Assembly (NCBI RefSeq): GCF_020595125.1
Contig: NZ_JACNMS010000007.1
Location: 59,104 to 123,103, forward strand
DNA length: 64,000 nucleotides
Origin: Jeotgalibacillus aurantiacus
GTDB taxonomy: Bacteria > Bacillota > Bacilli > Bacillales > Jeotgalibacillaceae
Direction of reading: 5' to 3'
The stretch's first letter is position 1; each line of letters begins with the position of its first letter. Both the position numbers and the translations under genes were made by a program. Of this stretch, positions 1 through 8,793 are shown one piece after another. The notes beneath the pieces are model-generated. The model saw nothing but the letters and a program-made list of their open reading frames with translations. It had not been told where the DNA came from and made no database searches.

Positions 1-919
1 TCTGCGGGAATACAACAAATGCAAGTCCAACTCCTGCAGTCGCAACTTCTGAGACAGGAACGTCTAGCTGAGACGCCATATATCCAAGTGCTGCGAATAC
101 CCCGATTCCTGCTAGAAGCTCAAAGCCAGAGTTCGCAAAACCTGTAATGAAGGCGTTATTCGTGATATCTGATTTTTTTGGCAGATAACTTGAATAAGTA
201 ATCATGATCGCAAAAGCAATCGATAAACTGAAGAAAATATGACCGTATGCGGCTACCCAGACATCCGGATCAAGTATGTTTTCAAAATTCGGCTGGAAGA
301 AAGCGTTCAGGCCTTCAGTAGCGCCTTCAAGTGTTACTGCACGAATTACAATAATTAAGAATAAGATCACAAGCGTTGGAATAAAAATGCGGTTCGCATA
401 CTCAATTCCTTTTTTAACACCAGCTACAAGAATACCAAGTGTGATAACCCAAACGAGGATAAGCGGAATTAGAATCCCCCATACGATACCACCTGTTTCA
501 CCTGGAGCTACATCAAGCTGTAGAAATTCTCCGAATAAAAATGCCTCTGTGTCCTCACCCCAGGCCTGATTAAACGAAAAGATTGTATAACGCATGGCCC
601 AGGCAATAATGACGGCGTAATAGGTGGATATCACGAAGGCGACAAATACTCCCCACCATCCTAACCATTCCGCCTTTTTTCCGCTCATACGGAAGAATGA
701 CAGCGGCGCTGATCCTCTGTACTTATGACCGATGGTGAATTCCATAACAAGAATAGGAATACCGGCAGTTAAGAGTGCAAATAAATATGGAATAAAGAAT
801 GCTCCTCCACCGTTCTCATAAGCAACATACGGAAAACGCCAGATGTTTCCGAGTCCGACTGCAGAACCTACAGCGGCCAAAATAAAGCCGGCACGAGTTC
901 CCCACTGTTGACGATTCAT
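1..919 (-). CDS. Sodium-dependent symporter (NSS/SNF family), 3' end outside window
   Basis: Integral membrane Na+-coupled uptake protein of the neurotransmitter:sodium symporter family, probably for an amino acid or similar small substrate. About 306 codons are inside the window; the family usually has 440-500, so the C-terminal third is cut off by the left edge. ATG at 917-919 follows a run of G (GGGGGG) 6 nt upstream. The N-terminus carries GSAVGLGNIWRFPY, the unwound first helix that holds Na+ and substrate in LeuT-type proteins, followed by successive hydrophobic helices. Substrate cannot be told from sequence. It has its own sigma-A-like promoter and a long leader. Confidence 0.9.
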   Translation of the reverse strand, partial: MNRQQWGTRAGFILAAVGSAVGLGNIWRFPYVAYENGGGAFFIPYLFALLTAGIPILVMEFTIGHKYRGSAPLSFFRMSGKKAEWLGWWGVFVAFVISTYYAVIIAWAMRYTIFSFNQAWGEDTEAFLFGEFLQLDVAPGETGGIVWGILIPLILVWVITLGILVAGVKKGIEYANRIFIPTLVILFLIIVIRAVTLEGATEGLNAFFQPNFENILDPDVWVAAYGHIFFSLSIAFAIMITYSSYLPKKSDITNNAFITGFANSGFELLAGIGVFAALGYMASQLDVPVSEVATAGVGLAFVVFPQ

Positions 920-998
920 CTTTTTCCCCCCAATTAGTTTCTTCCATATTATGCTGGAAGTTTTTATATATTCAGATTATTTCTCATAATCTAAAAAC

Positions 999-1026
999 AG
1001 TATAGCACTTGCTTCCTAAATGTAAA
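999..1026 (-). promoter_or_regulatory. Sigma-A-type promoter for the NSS transporter
   Basis: On the minus strand TTTACA (1021-1026), 16 bp, TATACT (999-1004), about 80 bp upstream of the start codon. The leader also contains a small hairpin AGATTA...TAATCT (978-996). Further upstream, at 1122-1140, lies a 19-bp palindrome (TTATTCAA, 3 bp, TTGAATAA), which could be an operator; no regulator is assigned. Nothing else is recognised between 920 and 1220. Confidence 0.55.
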
Positions 1027-1220
1027 AGCACTATTTTTAAAATTCTGATATTATAGCAAAAAAATTTATTCCCGATTAAAAACCTTGTATTTACAACGTT
1101 TAGATAAAATACCATGCAATTTTATTCAAAAATTGAATAATGGAAATGAAAAGAACCGCAGTCAGAAAGTCCCGTGTTATATTTCACTCACAACAACTGC
1201 TTTTAATTGGAAAAACCATA

Positions 1221-1253
1221 AAAAAACTGTTCAGAGAATCCCCTGAACAGTTT
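1221..1253 (-). terminator. Intrinsic terminator of the NhaC-family gene
   Basis: Perfect 11-bp stem (AAACTGTTCAG at 1224-1234 with CTGAACAGTTT at 1243-1253), 8-nt loop, followed on the minus strand by a T run. It lies 9 bp beyond the stop codon. Confidence 0.85.
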
Positions 1254-1261
1254 CAAAAAAA

Positions 1262-2884
1262 TTATTTTTCCAAGCTCTCTTCCGCTGAAACCACACGTGC
1301 TTTTTCCGGATTCCGACCCATAATGACAGCAAACAGCACCAGCAATACGATCACTAACCCAAGTGCAAGCCACGTACTACCAGAGAAGCCAAGCAGAATA
1401 TAACCTGCTGCTGCAATCGCAGCACCTGTCACTGCATATGGAATCTGAGTCGTTACGTGATCAATATGATTGCTTCCCGCTCCCGTAGAAGACAGGATCG
1501 TCGTATCTGAAATCGGTGAACAGTGGTCACCAAACACCGCTCCAGCCAGAACCGCTGCAAGTGCAGGAAGAAGTAACGATACATCTGTCGTTGCTGCAAT
1601 CTGACCTGCGATCGGTAGCAGAATACCAAATGATCCCCATGATGTTCCTGTAGAAAATGCCATAATACCGGCAACAAGGAATAACAGTACCGGCAGCCAT
1701 CCGATTGGAAGATTGGACTGCTCTACCAAGCCTGCAAGGTAAACACCCGTGCCAAGGCTGTCAATCAAACCAACAATCATCCAGGCAAAGACAAGAATAT
1801 AAATGGCTGGCAGCATTGATTTAACACCTTCTGTTAAGCCTAACACAAACTCAGATCCACCAATCTTACTGGAACGGTTCACCTGACGGATAAACAGAAT
1901 AATGGCAACAGCCAGTCCGACCAGTGCACCCCAGACAAGTGATTTTGCTACATCGGTATATTCGAACATCTGTAACAGTGAGGCGGCTTGTCCTGTTTCA
2001 TCCTGATACGCCTGAGCACCTGTATACATCATGGATGCAACAGTTCCCACAACAAGCGCAATAATTGGCCAGATTAAATCTCCAACCGTACCATGACTTG
2101 ATGTAGGCAGATCATTTTTTAATTCACCAGGAATGTCTTTATTTTTATCATAGACTTCTCCTGTTTCAATTGCACGATTTTCATGCACACGCATCTGTCC
2201 GAAATCAACACCACGCAGTGCCACAATAAATACGATGCCAAGTGCTGCCCAGACATACAGATTCATCGGCACCATCTGAATAAATGCTGAGAACGCTGTG
2301 TATTCCGTAATAGAGTGTGTCGCTAAAATTCCTCCGATTACGGCAATGATGTAGGCGCCCCAGCTTGATACAGGGGATACAACACAGACAGGAGCTGCAG
2401 TTGAGTCAATCAGATAAGCAAGCTTCGCCCGTGATACACGGTGGCGGTCTGTAATCGGACGGGCCACCTGTCCTACAGCAAGACTGTTAAAGTAATCATC
2501 GATAAAGATGATTACCCCAAGACAAGCTGTAACAAGCTGGGCCCCTGCACGCGTTTTCACGCGCTTCATTGCCCACTCCCCGAACGCTCTTGCTCCACCT
2601 GAAATATTAATAAATGCTGTAATCACACCAAGTATAAGTAAGAATAGCATGATAAAGATATTCCAAAGATTCAGCGCACCCGGTTCACCATCAGAACCAT
2701 ATTCCCAAAATACGCCGCTGAACGACATCCATAATTCCTGAAGCGTTCCAACCGGAGAAAAGCTTGTCAACAGCAATGCCGCTGCAACAATCCCTGCCCC
2801 GAGTGATAATAAAACTCGCCGAGTCAGTACAACCATTAAAATCGCAATAATCGGCGGTAAAAGTGATAACCATGAACCTTCCAT
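1262..2884 (-). CDS. NhaC-family Na+/H+ antiporter-like transporter, probable lysine transporter (LysW type)
   Basis: A 540-residue polytopic membrane protein of the NhaC superfamily. Family motifs seen are FIDDYFNSLAVG (around residues 127-138) and, near the C-terminus, FGDHCSPISDTTILSS. ATG at 2884 is preceded by GAGGAGGG; a longer reading frame extends 30 codons upstream but has no ribosome binding site. The leader is a lysine riboswitch with terminator. NhaC-superfamily members under L-box control were named LysW and predicted to be lysine transporters by comparative genomics, so lysine uptake is favoured over pure Na+/H+ exchange. The family assignment is firm; the substrate is inferred from the riboswitch. 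Confidence 0.88.
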   Translation of the reverse strand: MEGSWLSLLPPIIAILMVVLTRRVLLSLGAGIVAAALLLTSFSPVGTLQELWMSFSGVFWEYGSDGEPGALNLWNIFIMLFLLILGVITAFINISGGARAFGEWAMKRVKTRAGAQLVTACLGVIIFIDDYFNSLAVGQVARPITDRHRVSRAKLAYLIDSTAAPVCVVSPVSSWGAYIIAVIGGILATHSITEYTAFSAFIQMVPMNLYVWAALGIVFIVALRGVDFGQMRVHENRAIETGEVYDKNKDIPGELKNDLPTSSHGTVGDLIWPIIALVVGTVASMMYTGAQAYQDETGQAASLLQMFEYTDVAKSLVWGALVGLAVAIILFIRQVNRSSKIGGSEFVLGLTEGVKSMLPAIYILVFAWMIVGLIDSLGTGVYLAGLVEQSNLPIGWLPVLLFLVAGIMAFSTGTSWGSFGILLPIAGQIAATTDVSLLLPALAAVLAGAVFGDHCSPISDTTILSSTGAGSNHIDHVTTQIPYAVTGAAIAAAGYILLGFSGSTWLALGLVIVLLVLFAVIMGRNPEKARVVSAEESLEK

Positions 2885-2941
2885 AATATTCCCTCCTCTA
2901 TTGTTTGATAGGGTAAGTAATGAGGCAAAATCGTAAAAAAC

Positions 2942-2981
2942 GCAAAAAAGGGCAATGATAGAGGACTCTACCATTACCCTT
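2942..2981 (-). terminator. Riboswitch-controlled terminator
   Basis: A long hairpin on the minus strand (arms within 2948-2981, about 16 pairs, tetraloop-sized end) followed by T6. It lies between the lysine aptamer and the transporter start, as expected for transcription attenuation. Confidence 0.85.
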
Positions 2982-3004
2982 GTATGTGTCAGTAATGTTA
3001 TGCT

Positions 3005-3205
3005 CCATCACGATCTGTAGCTCCTCAACCCGCAAAAACGTTGTGTTTCTGCGGCAAGAGAGTGTTATCCCTATTAAAGATAACCCCAATGATAAAACCT
3101 TTGACCGATTATTACCATTTCGGCAGACATCCCCTTTCACCTGTGATCAACGTTGTCATCCTCACACAGCTTACTCTTGAATACTGCACCTCTACCCCAT
3201 CGGAT
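3005..3205 (-). promoter_or_regulatory. Lysine riboswitch (L box) aptamer
   Basis: Read on the minus strand the leader shows the ordered conserved L-box blocks: GTAGAGGTGC, AAGAGTAA, GAGGATGACA, GGTGAAAGGGG, TGCCGAA, and a closing GAGCTAC that pairs with GTAG of the first block. Order and spacing match the B. subtilis lysC leader as I recall it. Exact ends are approximate because P1 is imperfect. Confidence 0.85.
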
Positions 3206-3237
3206 TATGATGTGGTGATTATTCATTTTACTAGCCT

Positions 3238-3266
3238 ACTATAGCAGGATTTCATTTCGATTTCAA
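3238..3266 (-). promoter_or_regulatory. Promoter of the lysine-riboswitch transcript
   Basis: Minus strand TTGAAA (3261-3266), 17 bp, TATAGT (3238-3243). Transcription would begin about 30 nt before the aptamer. The promoter sits immediately after the yunB stop codon. Confidence 0.65.
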
Positions 3267-3269
3267 GAC

Positions 3270-4010
3270 TTATGGTGAAGGAATTGGCACTTCGAGTGAA
3301 GGTGACATTCCATCACCCATGTTATATATTTCAGGAACCTGCCCCTGAATCAGCCCCATTGCGACAGGAATATCCTGTTGAATGGTCGTAACCTCTGTGG
3401 CAAAAGGAACAATAATTTGCACCTGAACCTTAAGGTCAATATTAATTTCAACAAATGCATTGTTAATGCCAAACTCCGTAATATCAGATCTGATATTGGA
3501 GGTCACACTGCCTACTGCATGAAATCGGATTGGCACTCTCGGACCAAGGTTTCCAAGTAATGCATTTCCGGTCGCCTGCCCAAGCGGAACCGTGTAGACA
3601 ATTCCCTCCATATCCCCGGCATCCTCCACTTCGATATCAAGCTCTGTCAGGGATTTAAGGACACTTGTATCTCCGCGTTCTATTGCGCGCAGCTGCCCCT
3701 GAACGAGCTCGGTCGTTTCAGACATGACACGGTTTATGATTTCTGTATTAAATTTGGTTGTAATCATTTCAGATGAGTCAGTTGGGACATTCTCGATAAT
3801 TTCGTTAATATCCATTACGTTGGCAATTTCTTTATTAACAGCCTTACTAATCACCAGCGCACCGATTTTTTGTGTCTGCGATTCTGCATAAACCATCAGT
3901 GTCGGTTTAATCCCTGTATTGATGAGAAAAAGTCCCGTGATGGTCATCACGCCAAACAGGACAAAAGATATGACCCAGACTGCACGTACAGATAACGGTT
4001 TTATGCGCAT
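3270..4010 (-). CDS. yunB: Sporulation protein YunB
   Basis: 246 residues, close to the 254 of B. subtilis YunB, a conserved protein made during sporulation. One N-terminal transmembrane helix (about residues 10-30) precedes an extracytoplasmic domain with the family stretch GQATGNALLGNLGPRVPIRF. ATG at 4010 follows GGAGGAGGG, with an unusually long spacer of about 7 T residues. That ribosome binding site forms the 3' arm of a hairpin (4011-4053). In B. subtilis the downstream neighbours are yunC-yunD-yunE-yunF; here yunC is absent and an HD-GYP gene occupies the gap. Molecular function is unknown. Confidence 0.88.
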   Translation of the reverse strand: MRIKPLSVRAVWVISFVLFGVMTITGLFLINTGIKPTLMVYAESQTQKIGALVISKAVNKEIANVMDINEIIENVPTDSSEMITTKFNTEIINRVMSETTELVQGQLRAIERGDTSVLKSLTELDIEVEDAGDMEGIVYTVPLGQATGNALLGNLGPRVPIRFHAVGSVTSNIRSDITEFGINNAFVEINIDLKVQVQIIVPFATEVTTIQQDIPVAMGLIQGQVPEIYNMGDGMSPSLEVPIPSP

Positions 4011-4053
4011 AAAAAAGCCCTCCTCCCTGCATTGTATGCAAGAAAAAAGGGCT
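4011..4053 (-). terminator. Hairpin plus T run overlapping the yunB ribosome binding site
   Basis: On the minus strand AGCCCT at the 5' side pairs with AGGGCT, followed by T6; a second inner pairing TGCAT/ATGCA is possible. It could terminate the HD-GYP transcript. The 3' arm contains the GGAGGAGGG Shine-Dalgarno of yunB, so the hairpin could also mask yunB translation. Confidence 0.55.
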
Positions 4054-4059
4054 CATTAA

Positions 4060-5166
4060 CTAATGAACAGTTTCTGTACTGAAATCAATATCTGTTGCAG
4101 AAATAGCAGATTCAGGATTCAAACTCAGATCGAGCTCATATGTAGCTGTCAGAAGACGACCGTTTTCCTCGACCACCCTGATTACAGGCCTTGCAGACAT
4201 CCCTGTATTTTGCCGTGCCACAATACCCTTCCTTCCATCGTTAAGGCCCACAGAAAGTCCATTCGGGTAGATCGCAATAGACTGAGTAAAAGCTTTAATC
4301 ACAGTCGGGTCAAATAACGTTCCTGAGCCATCCTGTAGGATATCTAGCGCATCGGATGGCAGCATTTTTTCACGGTACACCCTGTTTGAAGTACAGGCAT
4401 CGAATACATCAGCAACAGCGATAATTTTAGCGTAAGGATGAATGTCCGGTCCCTTTAAACCCCTGGGATACCCAGAGCCATCTATTCGTTCATGATGCTG
4501 AAAGGCACAATGCGCACTTAACAGCGAAACATTATGAAGGTTTCGAAGAATTTCAAAACCGTTTGAAGCATGTTTTTGTATTTCGAGAAACTCCTCCTCT
4601 GTCAAAGGAGTGGATTTCATCAAAATCTGCTCATCAACCATAATCTTACCAATATCATGCAGCATCGCACCCATTCCAAGATATTCAAGCTGGATATTCG
4701 GAAGCTTTAACTGTTTCCCAATCGCAAGCGTATAAAGTGTCACATTAAATGAATGATGGAAAATATACGAATCATACAGATAAGCATCAGATAAAATCAT
4801 CAGCAGGTCCTTATTGCTATTCATTTCAGCCATAATATTCTTTAAGGTTGACTGAATCGCCTGTGTCTTTTTTTCCAGCATGGCAGATATATTGTTTTTA
4901 TTTGGAGATTTCACGAGCTCAAATGCCATCTGCATTTCCTTGATCGTCTGATGCCTGATACTGGAGGGTACCGTTTCTTCGATATCAATTCCCCTGGATC
5001 TTTCATCATCAATGTAGACGTATTGCACATTGAGCAGATGAAGCCTTTTTATCATTTGCTCTGTCAACGTCACATGAGCATGCAGAAGCGGACGCTCGTT
5101 GACATTATAAATCGTGTTGCCAAGCGTCATGCCGGCTCTAAGTATTTTTGTTGATATGAGTCTCAT
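4060..5166 (-). CDS. HD-GYP domain cyclic-di-GMP phosphodiesterase
   Basis: 368 residues, predicted soluble and cytoplasmic. Residues 1-60 form a small domain often found before HD-GYP in Bacilli; 100-300 is the HD-GYP domain with the metal-binding H170-D171 in MLHDIGK and the signature GSGYPRG at about 230-236. HD-GYP proteins hydrolyse c-di-GMP to pGpG/GMP. About 65 C-terminal residues follow. ATG at 5166 is preceded by AAGGGTGATGGC. It sits where B. subtilis has yunC. A PilZ-domain c-di-GMP receptor is encoded at 44.8 kb. Catalytic residues look intact; the specific output pathway is unknown. Confidence 0.9.
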   Translation of the reverse strand: MRLISTKILRAGMTLGNTIYNVNERPLLHAHVTLTEQMIKRLHLLNVQYVYIDDERSRGIDIEETVPSSIRHQTIKEMQMAFELVKSPNKNNISAMLEKKTQAIQSTLKNIMAEMNSNKDLLMILSDAYLYDSYIFHHSFNVTLYTLAIGKQLKLPNIQLEYLGMGAMLHDIGKIMVDEQILMKSTPLTEEEFLEIQKHASNGFEILRNLHNVSLLSAHCAFQHHERIDGSGYPRGLKGPDIHPYAKIIAVADVFDACTSNRVYREKMLPSDALDILQDGSGTLFDPTVIKAFTQSIAIYPNGLSVGLNDGRKGIVARQNTGMSARPVIRVVEENGRLLTATYELDLSLNPESAISATDIDFSTETVH

Positions 5167-5223
5167 GCCATCACCCTTCTGCCGATTGCTGAAAGATTCG
5201 ATGCATAACCGGTTACGTTATCT

Positions 5224-6591
5224 CTAAATCAGATCTTTATTCATCAGCTTCTCTTTTAAAATATCCCTTAAAAATTCCGGCATAAAATATTGTTTTTTTG
5301 CCCGGTGCATTTCAGGGAAAAAATAGCCAAATGTAAACATGTCCACCGTAGCCACTTTATATAATTTATCGGCCTGAACTTCTTCATTGTTAACAAAAAA
5401 ATGATGACCTTTTTCTTCCAGACCTCTGTATACAAAAGCACCGAGAATGGTACCTCTGAACCCAAGTCCCCTGATCACAGTTGTCGGCCAGGCATGGTTC
5501 ATTGACTGCCTGATGACTTCTTTTACTTCACTGCCGGTCAGCTCTACGACACACGGATTGATCGGATGGGGCAGAACCTGGTGCAAGTCAAATTCCGTTA
5601 TTTTACCTTTAGGAAGGGAATCAAGCAGAAGTCCACCTGTCACGATGGAAAAATCAGCAGAACACCAATCAAGAAGTGCATCTCCCAACAACTGCGATAA
5701 TGGAGATTCCCGGTCCAGCGGATTATGAAGAATGTCTTTTTCAAGTGTCACGACTTCATTTGATAAAAGCTGCCTTCCTTCCATCTCCCACAATTCGATT
5801 AGTTTTTGCTCATCCTCCGGCTTTGGAAGGCCGTCCGTTTCATATAAGACAGCAGATGACTGAGTTATTTCCCGGGAAACATGATCAAATTCAATCTCCA
5901 CTTTTCCCGTATACATTCCATATTTCCCCGCTGCAGCAAGTAACGTCTGATAATGTCTCCTTCCATTTTCGAGTACATGATGTGTGTGGCCACCCATGAT
6001 GACATCAATATCTCTGCATTCCTCGGCTACCCACTCATCTTCGCGAATACCAAGATGCGATAGAAACAGAATGATATCAACCTTTTCCTTTAACACACGC
6101 ACCTGAGCTTTTAATTCATCTTTTGCGGATGTAATATTCCAGCCGAGCTTCTTATAAAATGCAGGATACTCTGCGGTCACTGCTGTGATCCCGATTTTAA
6201 TCCCGCTTTTTGTCGTTTTGATTAAATAAGGGATCACCCAGTCCGGCCGCTCTCCAGACTCCGTAAACAAATTAGCCACAATAACCGGAAAATCTGCATG
6301 ATGATATAAAGAGTTTAATTCTTCGTAGGAGAACGTAATTCCTTCATTGTTACCGATTGTAACCGCATCATAGCCGGCCTCATTCAGGAAATCAACGTTC
6401 CTTTTCCCGGCTGACCCTTCCGTTAAAGGATGAAAGCGATCAGCATGATCTCCAATATCAAATAAAAAAACCTCTTCACCTTTATCTTCGTGATACTGTT
6501 TTTGTGTTTTTAAAAACTGACGGATTCTTGGCCAGTGCTCAAAATGACTATGAAGATCATTCGTATGATAAAGAGTAATCCGTTCTTTCAT
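5224..6591 (-). CDS. yunD: 5'-nucleotidase/metallophosphoesterase family protein YunD
   Basis: 455 residues: an N-terminal calcineurin-like metallophosphoesterase domain (YHTNDLHSH at the start, DIGDHAD, TIGNNEG, GGHTHH) and a C-terminal 5'-nucleotidase domain. Family members hydrolyse nucleotides, UDP-sugars or cyclic nucleotides. No signal peptide is visible, so it is probably cytoplasmic, unlike secreted relatives. In the TIGNNEG block many relatives have a histidine (GNHE) after the asparagine; here the motif reads GNNE, as in the YunD subfamily as I recall it. ATG at 6591 follows AAAGGAG. Next gene yunE starts 18 bp downstream of the operon direction's preceding stop. Confidence 0.88.
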   Translation of the reverse strand: MKERITLYHTNDLHSHFEHWPRIRQFLKTQKQYHEDKGEEVFLFDIGDHADRFHPLTEGSAGKRNVDFLNEAGYDAVTIGNNEGITFSYEELNSLYHHADFPVIVANLFTESGERPDWVIPYLIKTTKSGIKIGITAVTAEYPAFYKKLGWNITSAKDELKAQVRVLKEKVDIILFLSHLGIREDEWVAEECRDIDVIMGGHTHHVLENGRRHYQTLLAAAGKYGMYTGKVEIEFDHVSREITQSSAVLYETDGLPKPEDEQKLIELWEMEGRQLLSNEVVTLEKDILHNPLDRESPLSQLLGDALLDWCSADFSIVTGGLLLDSLPKGKITEFDLHQVLPHPINPCVVELTGSEVKEVIRQSMNHAWPTTVIRGLGFRGTILGAFVYRGLEEKGHHFFVNNEEVQADKLYKVATVDMFTFGYFFPEMHRAKKQYFMPEFLRDILKEKLMNKDLI

Positions 6592-6609
6592 CCTGCCACT
6601 CCTTTCAAA

Positions 6610-7437
6610 TCAGACACCATACAGCCCTTCAAAAATGGACCTTATCCCGATCAGCACCAAAATAATACGTAAAGCAAGCACGAGTCCATTAGAGTCAAGC
6701 TTCTGGTTTAGCCATGCACCAAGCTTAGCACCAAACCATGCACCTGGAGCGAGTGCGGCAACATACAGCCAATTCACATTTCCAAAAGCTATATGAGAGG
6801 CCGATCCCAGTAATGCTGAGAGGAAAACCATCAGCATAGATGTTCCCACTGCAACGTGAGGAGGGAACAAGAAAGCAATAATCATAATCGGTACCATGAC
6901 AGAACCGCCACCGATTCCAAATAAACCTGACGCAAATCCAACGCCAAAAGCAGCGGCAATGCCGACTGCAGGCGGAAAACCATATTGAAAGCGCTGACCC
7001 TGGTTATCCGTAAAATGCCGCTGAAAGGACGCCTCTTTAAACTTCTCAATCGGCTTAATTCGATTCCGGATCAGTAAAATAAACGATAAAAATATCATAA
7101 ACAGACCAAAAGCCAAATGAAAGTTCCCAAGCGTCAAATACTGGTTCACCCATGAACCTGCCACAGCCCCTGGTCCACTCCCAGCGAAAAACAGGAGACC
7201 ACTTTTCACATCAACCGTTTTCGTTTTAAGGTAGGCAAGTGTTGAGGAAAGACCGGTAAAAATCATGACAACAAGAGAGATCCCTACCGCTGTTTGCGGT
7301 GTAATCCCTTCAATCCACATTAATGAGCTGCCAAAAAACAATAAGGTGGGCACGACAATCACGCCTCCTCCAAGGCCAATCAGTGATCCGATTGCCCCGG
7401 CAGCCAGCCCGATGAAAAGCAGCAACATCCATTCCAT
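6610..7437 (-). CDS. yunE: TSUP (TauE/SafE) family permease YunE
   Basis: 275 residues with about eight hydrophobic segments in two similar halves; each half begins with a glycine-rich GxxSGLxGxGGG-like block (GSLIGLGGGVIVVPTL near residue 20; GFASGLFGIGGGSVMVPIM near 165). TSUP proteins move sulfur-containing or organic anions across the membrane. Substrate unknown. Position between yunD and yunF matches B. subtilis. The upstream ribosome binding site is weak (AGAGA), so translation may depend on coupling with yunF, whose stop lies about 20 bp upstream. Confidence 0.88.
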   Translation of the reverse strand: MEWMLLLFIGLAAGAIGSLIGLGGGVIVVPTLLFFGSSLMWIEGITPQTAVGISLVVMIFTGLSSTLAYLKTKTVDVKSGLLFFAGSGPGAVAGSWVNQYLTLGNFHLAFGLFMIFLSFILLIRNRIKPIEKFKEASFQRHFTDNQGQRFQYGFPPAVGIAAAFGVGFASGLFGIGGGSVMVPIMIIAFLFPPHVAVGTSMLMVFLSALLGSASHIAFGNVNWLYVAALAPGAWFGAKLGAWLNQKLDSNGLVLALRIILVLIGIRSIFEGLYGV

Positions 7438-7459
7438 TCTCTATTCAATCCAATCTTTA

Positions 7460-8308
7460 TTAAAATAAATCGAGCTGTCTCGGAGCCAAACCACCATAAT
7501 CCAGCCCAAGCAGTTCAATCATCTGTTTTGCATTTTTCGCCGCATGTCCGCCGGAATTATTATTAAAAAGTACGTAAACATGCTTCGATCCCTGATCAAG
7601 CCTTTTCAGTACAGCAACAAGATCATTCAGCTCCTGCTCACGATATTCATACAAATACCGGACTTCACGCCAGTTATTTTCATTCCCTTTACGCGTCCAA
7701 CCAGCTGTATTACGGCCATGAAGCCTGAACACAGTCGTCTCCGCATTCGTTACAACCGGCACCATCGGAATCGATCCATCACCCGCCTGAGGCTCGTCAC
7801 ACACACTGTGAATAAACTGCTGCTGCCTCAGGAAGTCCAGCGTCTTTTCCTTAAACTCCGGTGCATACCACGACTGATGTCTGAACTCGATCGCAAGCGG
7901 AAGCCCATCAAGCTTACTTTTACAGTATCTTATGTAATCAACATGCTGCTTTTTACAATCAAACCACGGCGGAAACTGCAGCAGGACCGCACCTAACTTA
8001 TTTGATTCAATCATAGGCGCCAGCGATAACCGGAAAGCCTGAAACATCTCCTCACGCGAGTCAAAAGGAATGTCCCCTCTCTGATGCCCCGTCATCCCCT
8101 GATACGCCTTCACGATAAACTTAAAAGCCGCAGGTGTCTCATCCACCCATTTCCGCATATTCCGTTCAGGCTGAACTGCATAAAAAGAAGCATCCAGCTC
8201 CACAATCGGAAAATGCCCCGAATAATCCTTCAACTTATCCTGCTTAGAAGAATGCTCCTCATACACATCCGGATGATCCCCCCACCCGGTCAAACAAATA
8301 TAAATCAC
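7460..8308 (-). CDS. yunF: DUF72 family protein YunF
   Basis: 282 residues, a DUF72 TIM-barrel-like protein (IYICLTGWGDHPDVY at the N-terminus, LLQFPPWF, AIEFRHQSWY, FRLHGRN, FNNNSGGHAAKNA). Function unknown. A GTG at 8306-8308 is chosen because AGGTG lies exactly 6 nt upstream; ATG codons at 8327-8329 and 8312-8314 have no properly spaced ribosome binding site. It is the first gene of the yunF-yunE-yunD run. Confidence 0.85.
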   Translation of the reverse strand: MIYICLTGWGDHPDVYEEHSSKQDKLKDYSGHFPIVELDASFYAVQPERNMRKWVDETPAAFKFIVKAYQGMTGHQRGDIPFDSREEMFQAFRLSLAPMIESNKLGAVLLQFPPWFDCKKQHVDYIRYCKSKLDGLPLAIEFRHQSWYAPEFKEKTLDFLRQQQFIHSVCDEPQAGDGSIPMVPVVTNAETTVFRLHGRNTAGWTRKGNENNWREVRYLYEYREQELNDLVAVLKRLDQGSKHVYVLFNNNSGGHAAKNAKQMIELLGLDYGGLAPRQLDLF

Positions 8309-8475
8309 AACCATCACCTGCTCAACCATTCAGATATGGACCTATTGTAACATAAGCCGATTCACATCCGTTACACATGAATAGCGGGCAACAAAATTCC
8401 TTAACACACCCTCGCCCCAACTAGTTTTATTCTTTCCCTCCCCAAAAAGAAAAAGACTGGATATCACTTCAAAGG

Positions 8476-8742
8476 GGCGAGAGGCATCCGCAGACTCCTA
8501 TGGCGGAAAGGGAGAGGTGAAACCATTGTGCGAAGCACAAGGGGTTCACCGCCCGGCCTTAGAAAAGCGGAGGCGGGCGTTTAGGGACGTACAAACTGGA
8601 CTGGCCCCGACGGAGATAAAGGAAACACAGCGAACGCAGTGAGCTGATGTTGACTTATCGGACGAGGGGACGGGAAGTTTGCTAGTCACTGCCCGCCGCA
8701 GCTAGACAACGGAAAGCGGAGGATGCTCCCCGGCCCGGTTTT
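8476..8742 (+). repeat. GC-rich fold-back repeat, long form (copy 1)
   Basis: About 267 bp: left arm 8476-8491, conserved core, an extra domain of about 150 bp (roughly 8575-8710), right arm 8721-8736 ending CGGCCCGGTTTT. The long form shares near-identical sequence with 29464-29732. The arms here are only partly complementary (about 12 of 16), so this copy looks decayed. It fills most of the 8309-8793 gap between yunF and sufB. Confidence 0.85.
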
Positions 8743-8751
8743 ATTAAGAAC

Positions 8752-8783
8752 AAAAAACCTGCACTCAAAGAGTACAGGTTTTT
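8752..8783 (-). terminator. Terminator of the suf operon
   Basis: Minus strand stem ACCTGTACTC/GAGTGCAGGT with a 3-nt loop and a T6 tail, 11 bp after the sufB stop. Confidence 0.85.
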
Positions 8784-8793
8784 CAAAATCCGA

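Noticed and set aside
3016..3180. Short ORFs over the lysine leader (both strands)
   Set aside because: The sequence is explained by the riboswitch structure; no start signals.
8476..8742. Insertion sequence or MITE with transposase
   Set aside because: No transposase gene and no target-site duplication could be seen; arms differ per copy, unlike fixed terminal repeats, so it is listed as a fold-back repeat only.
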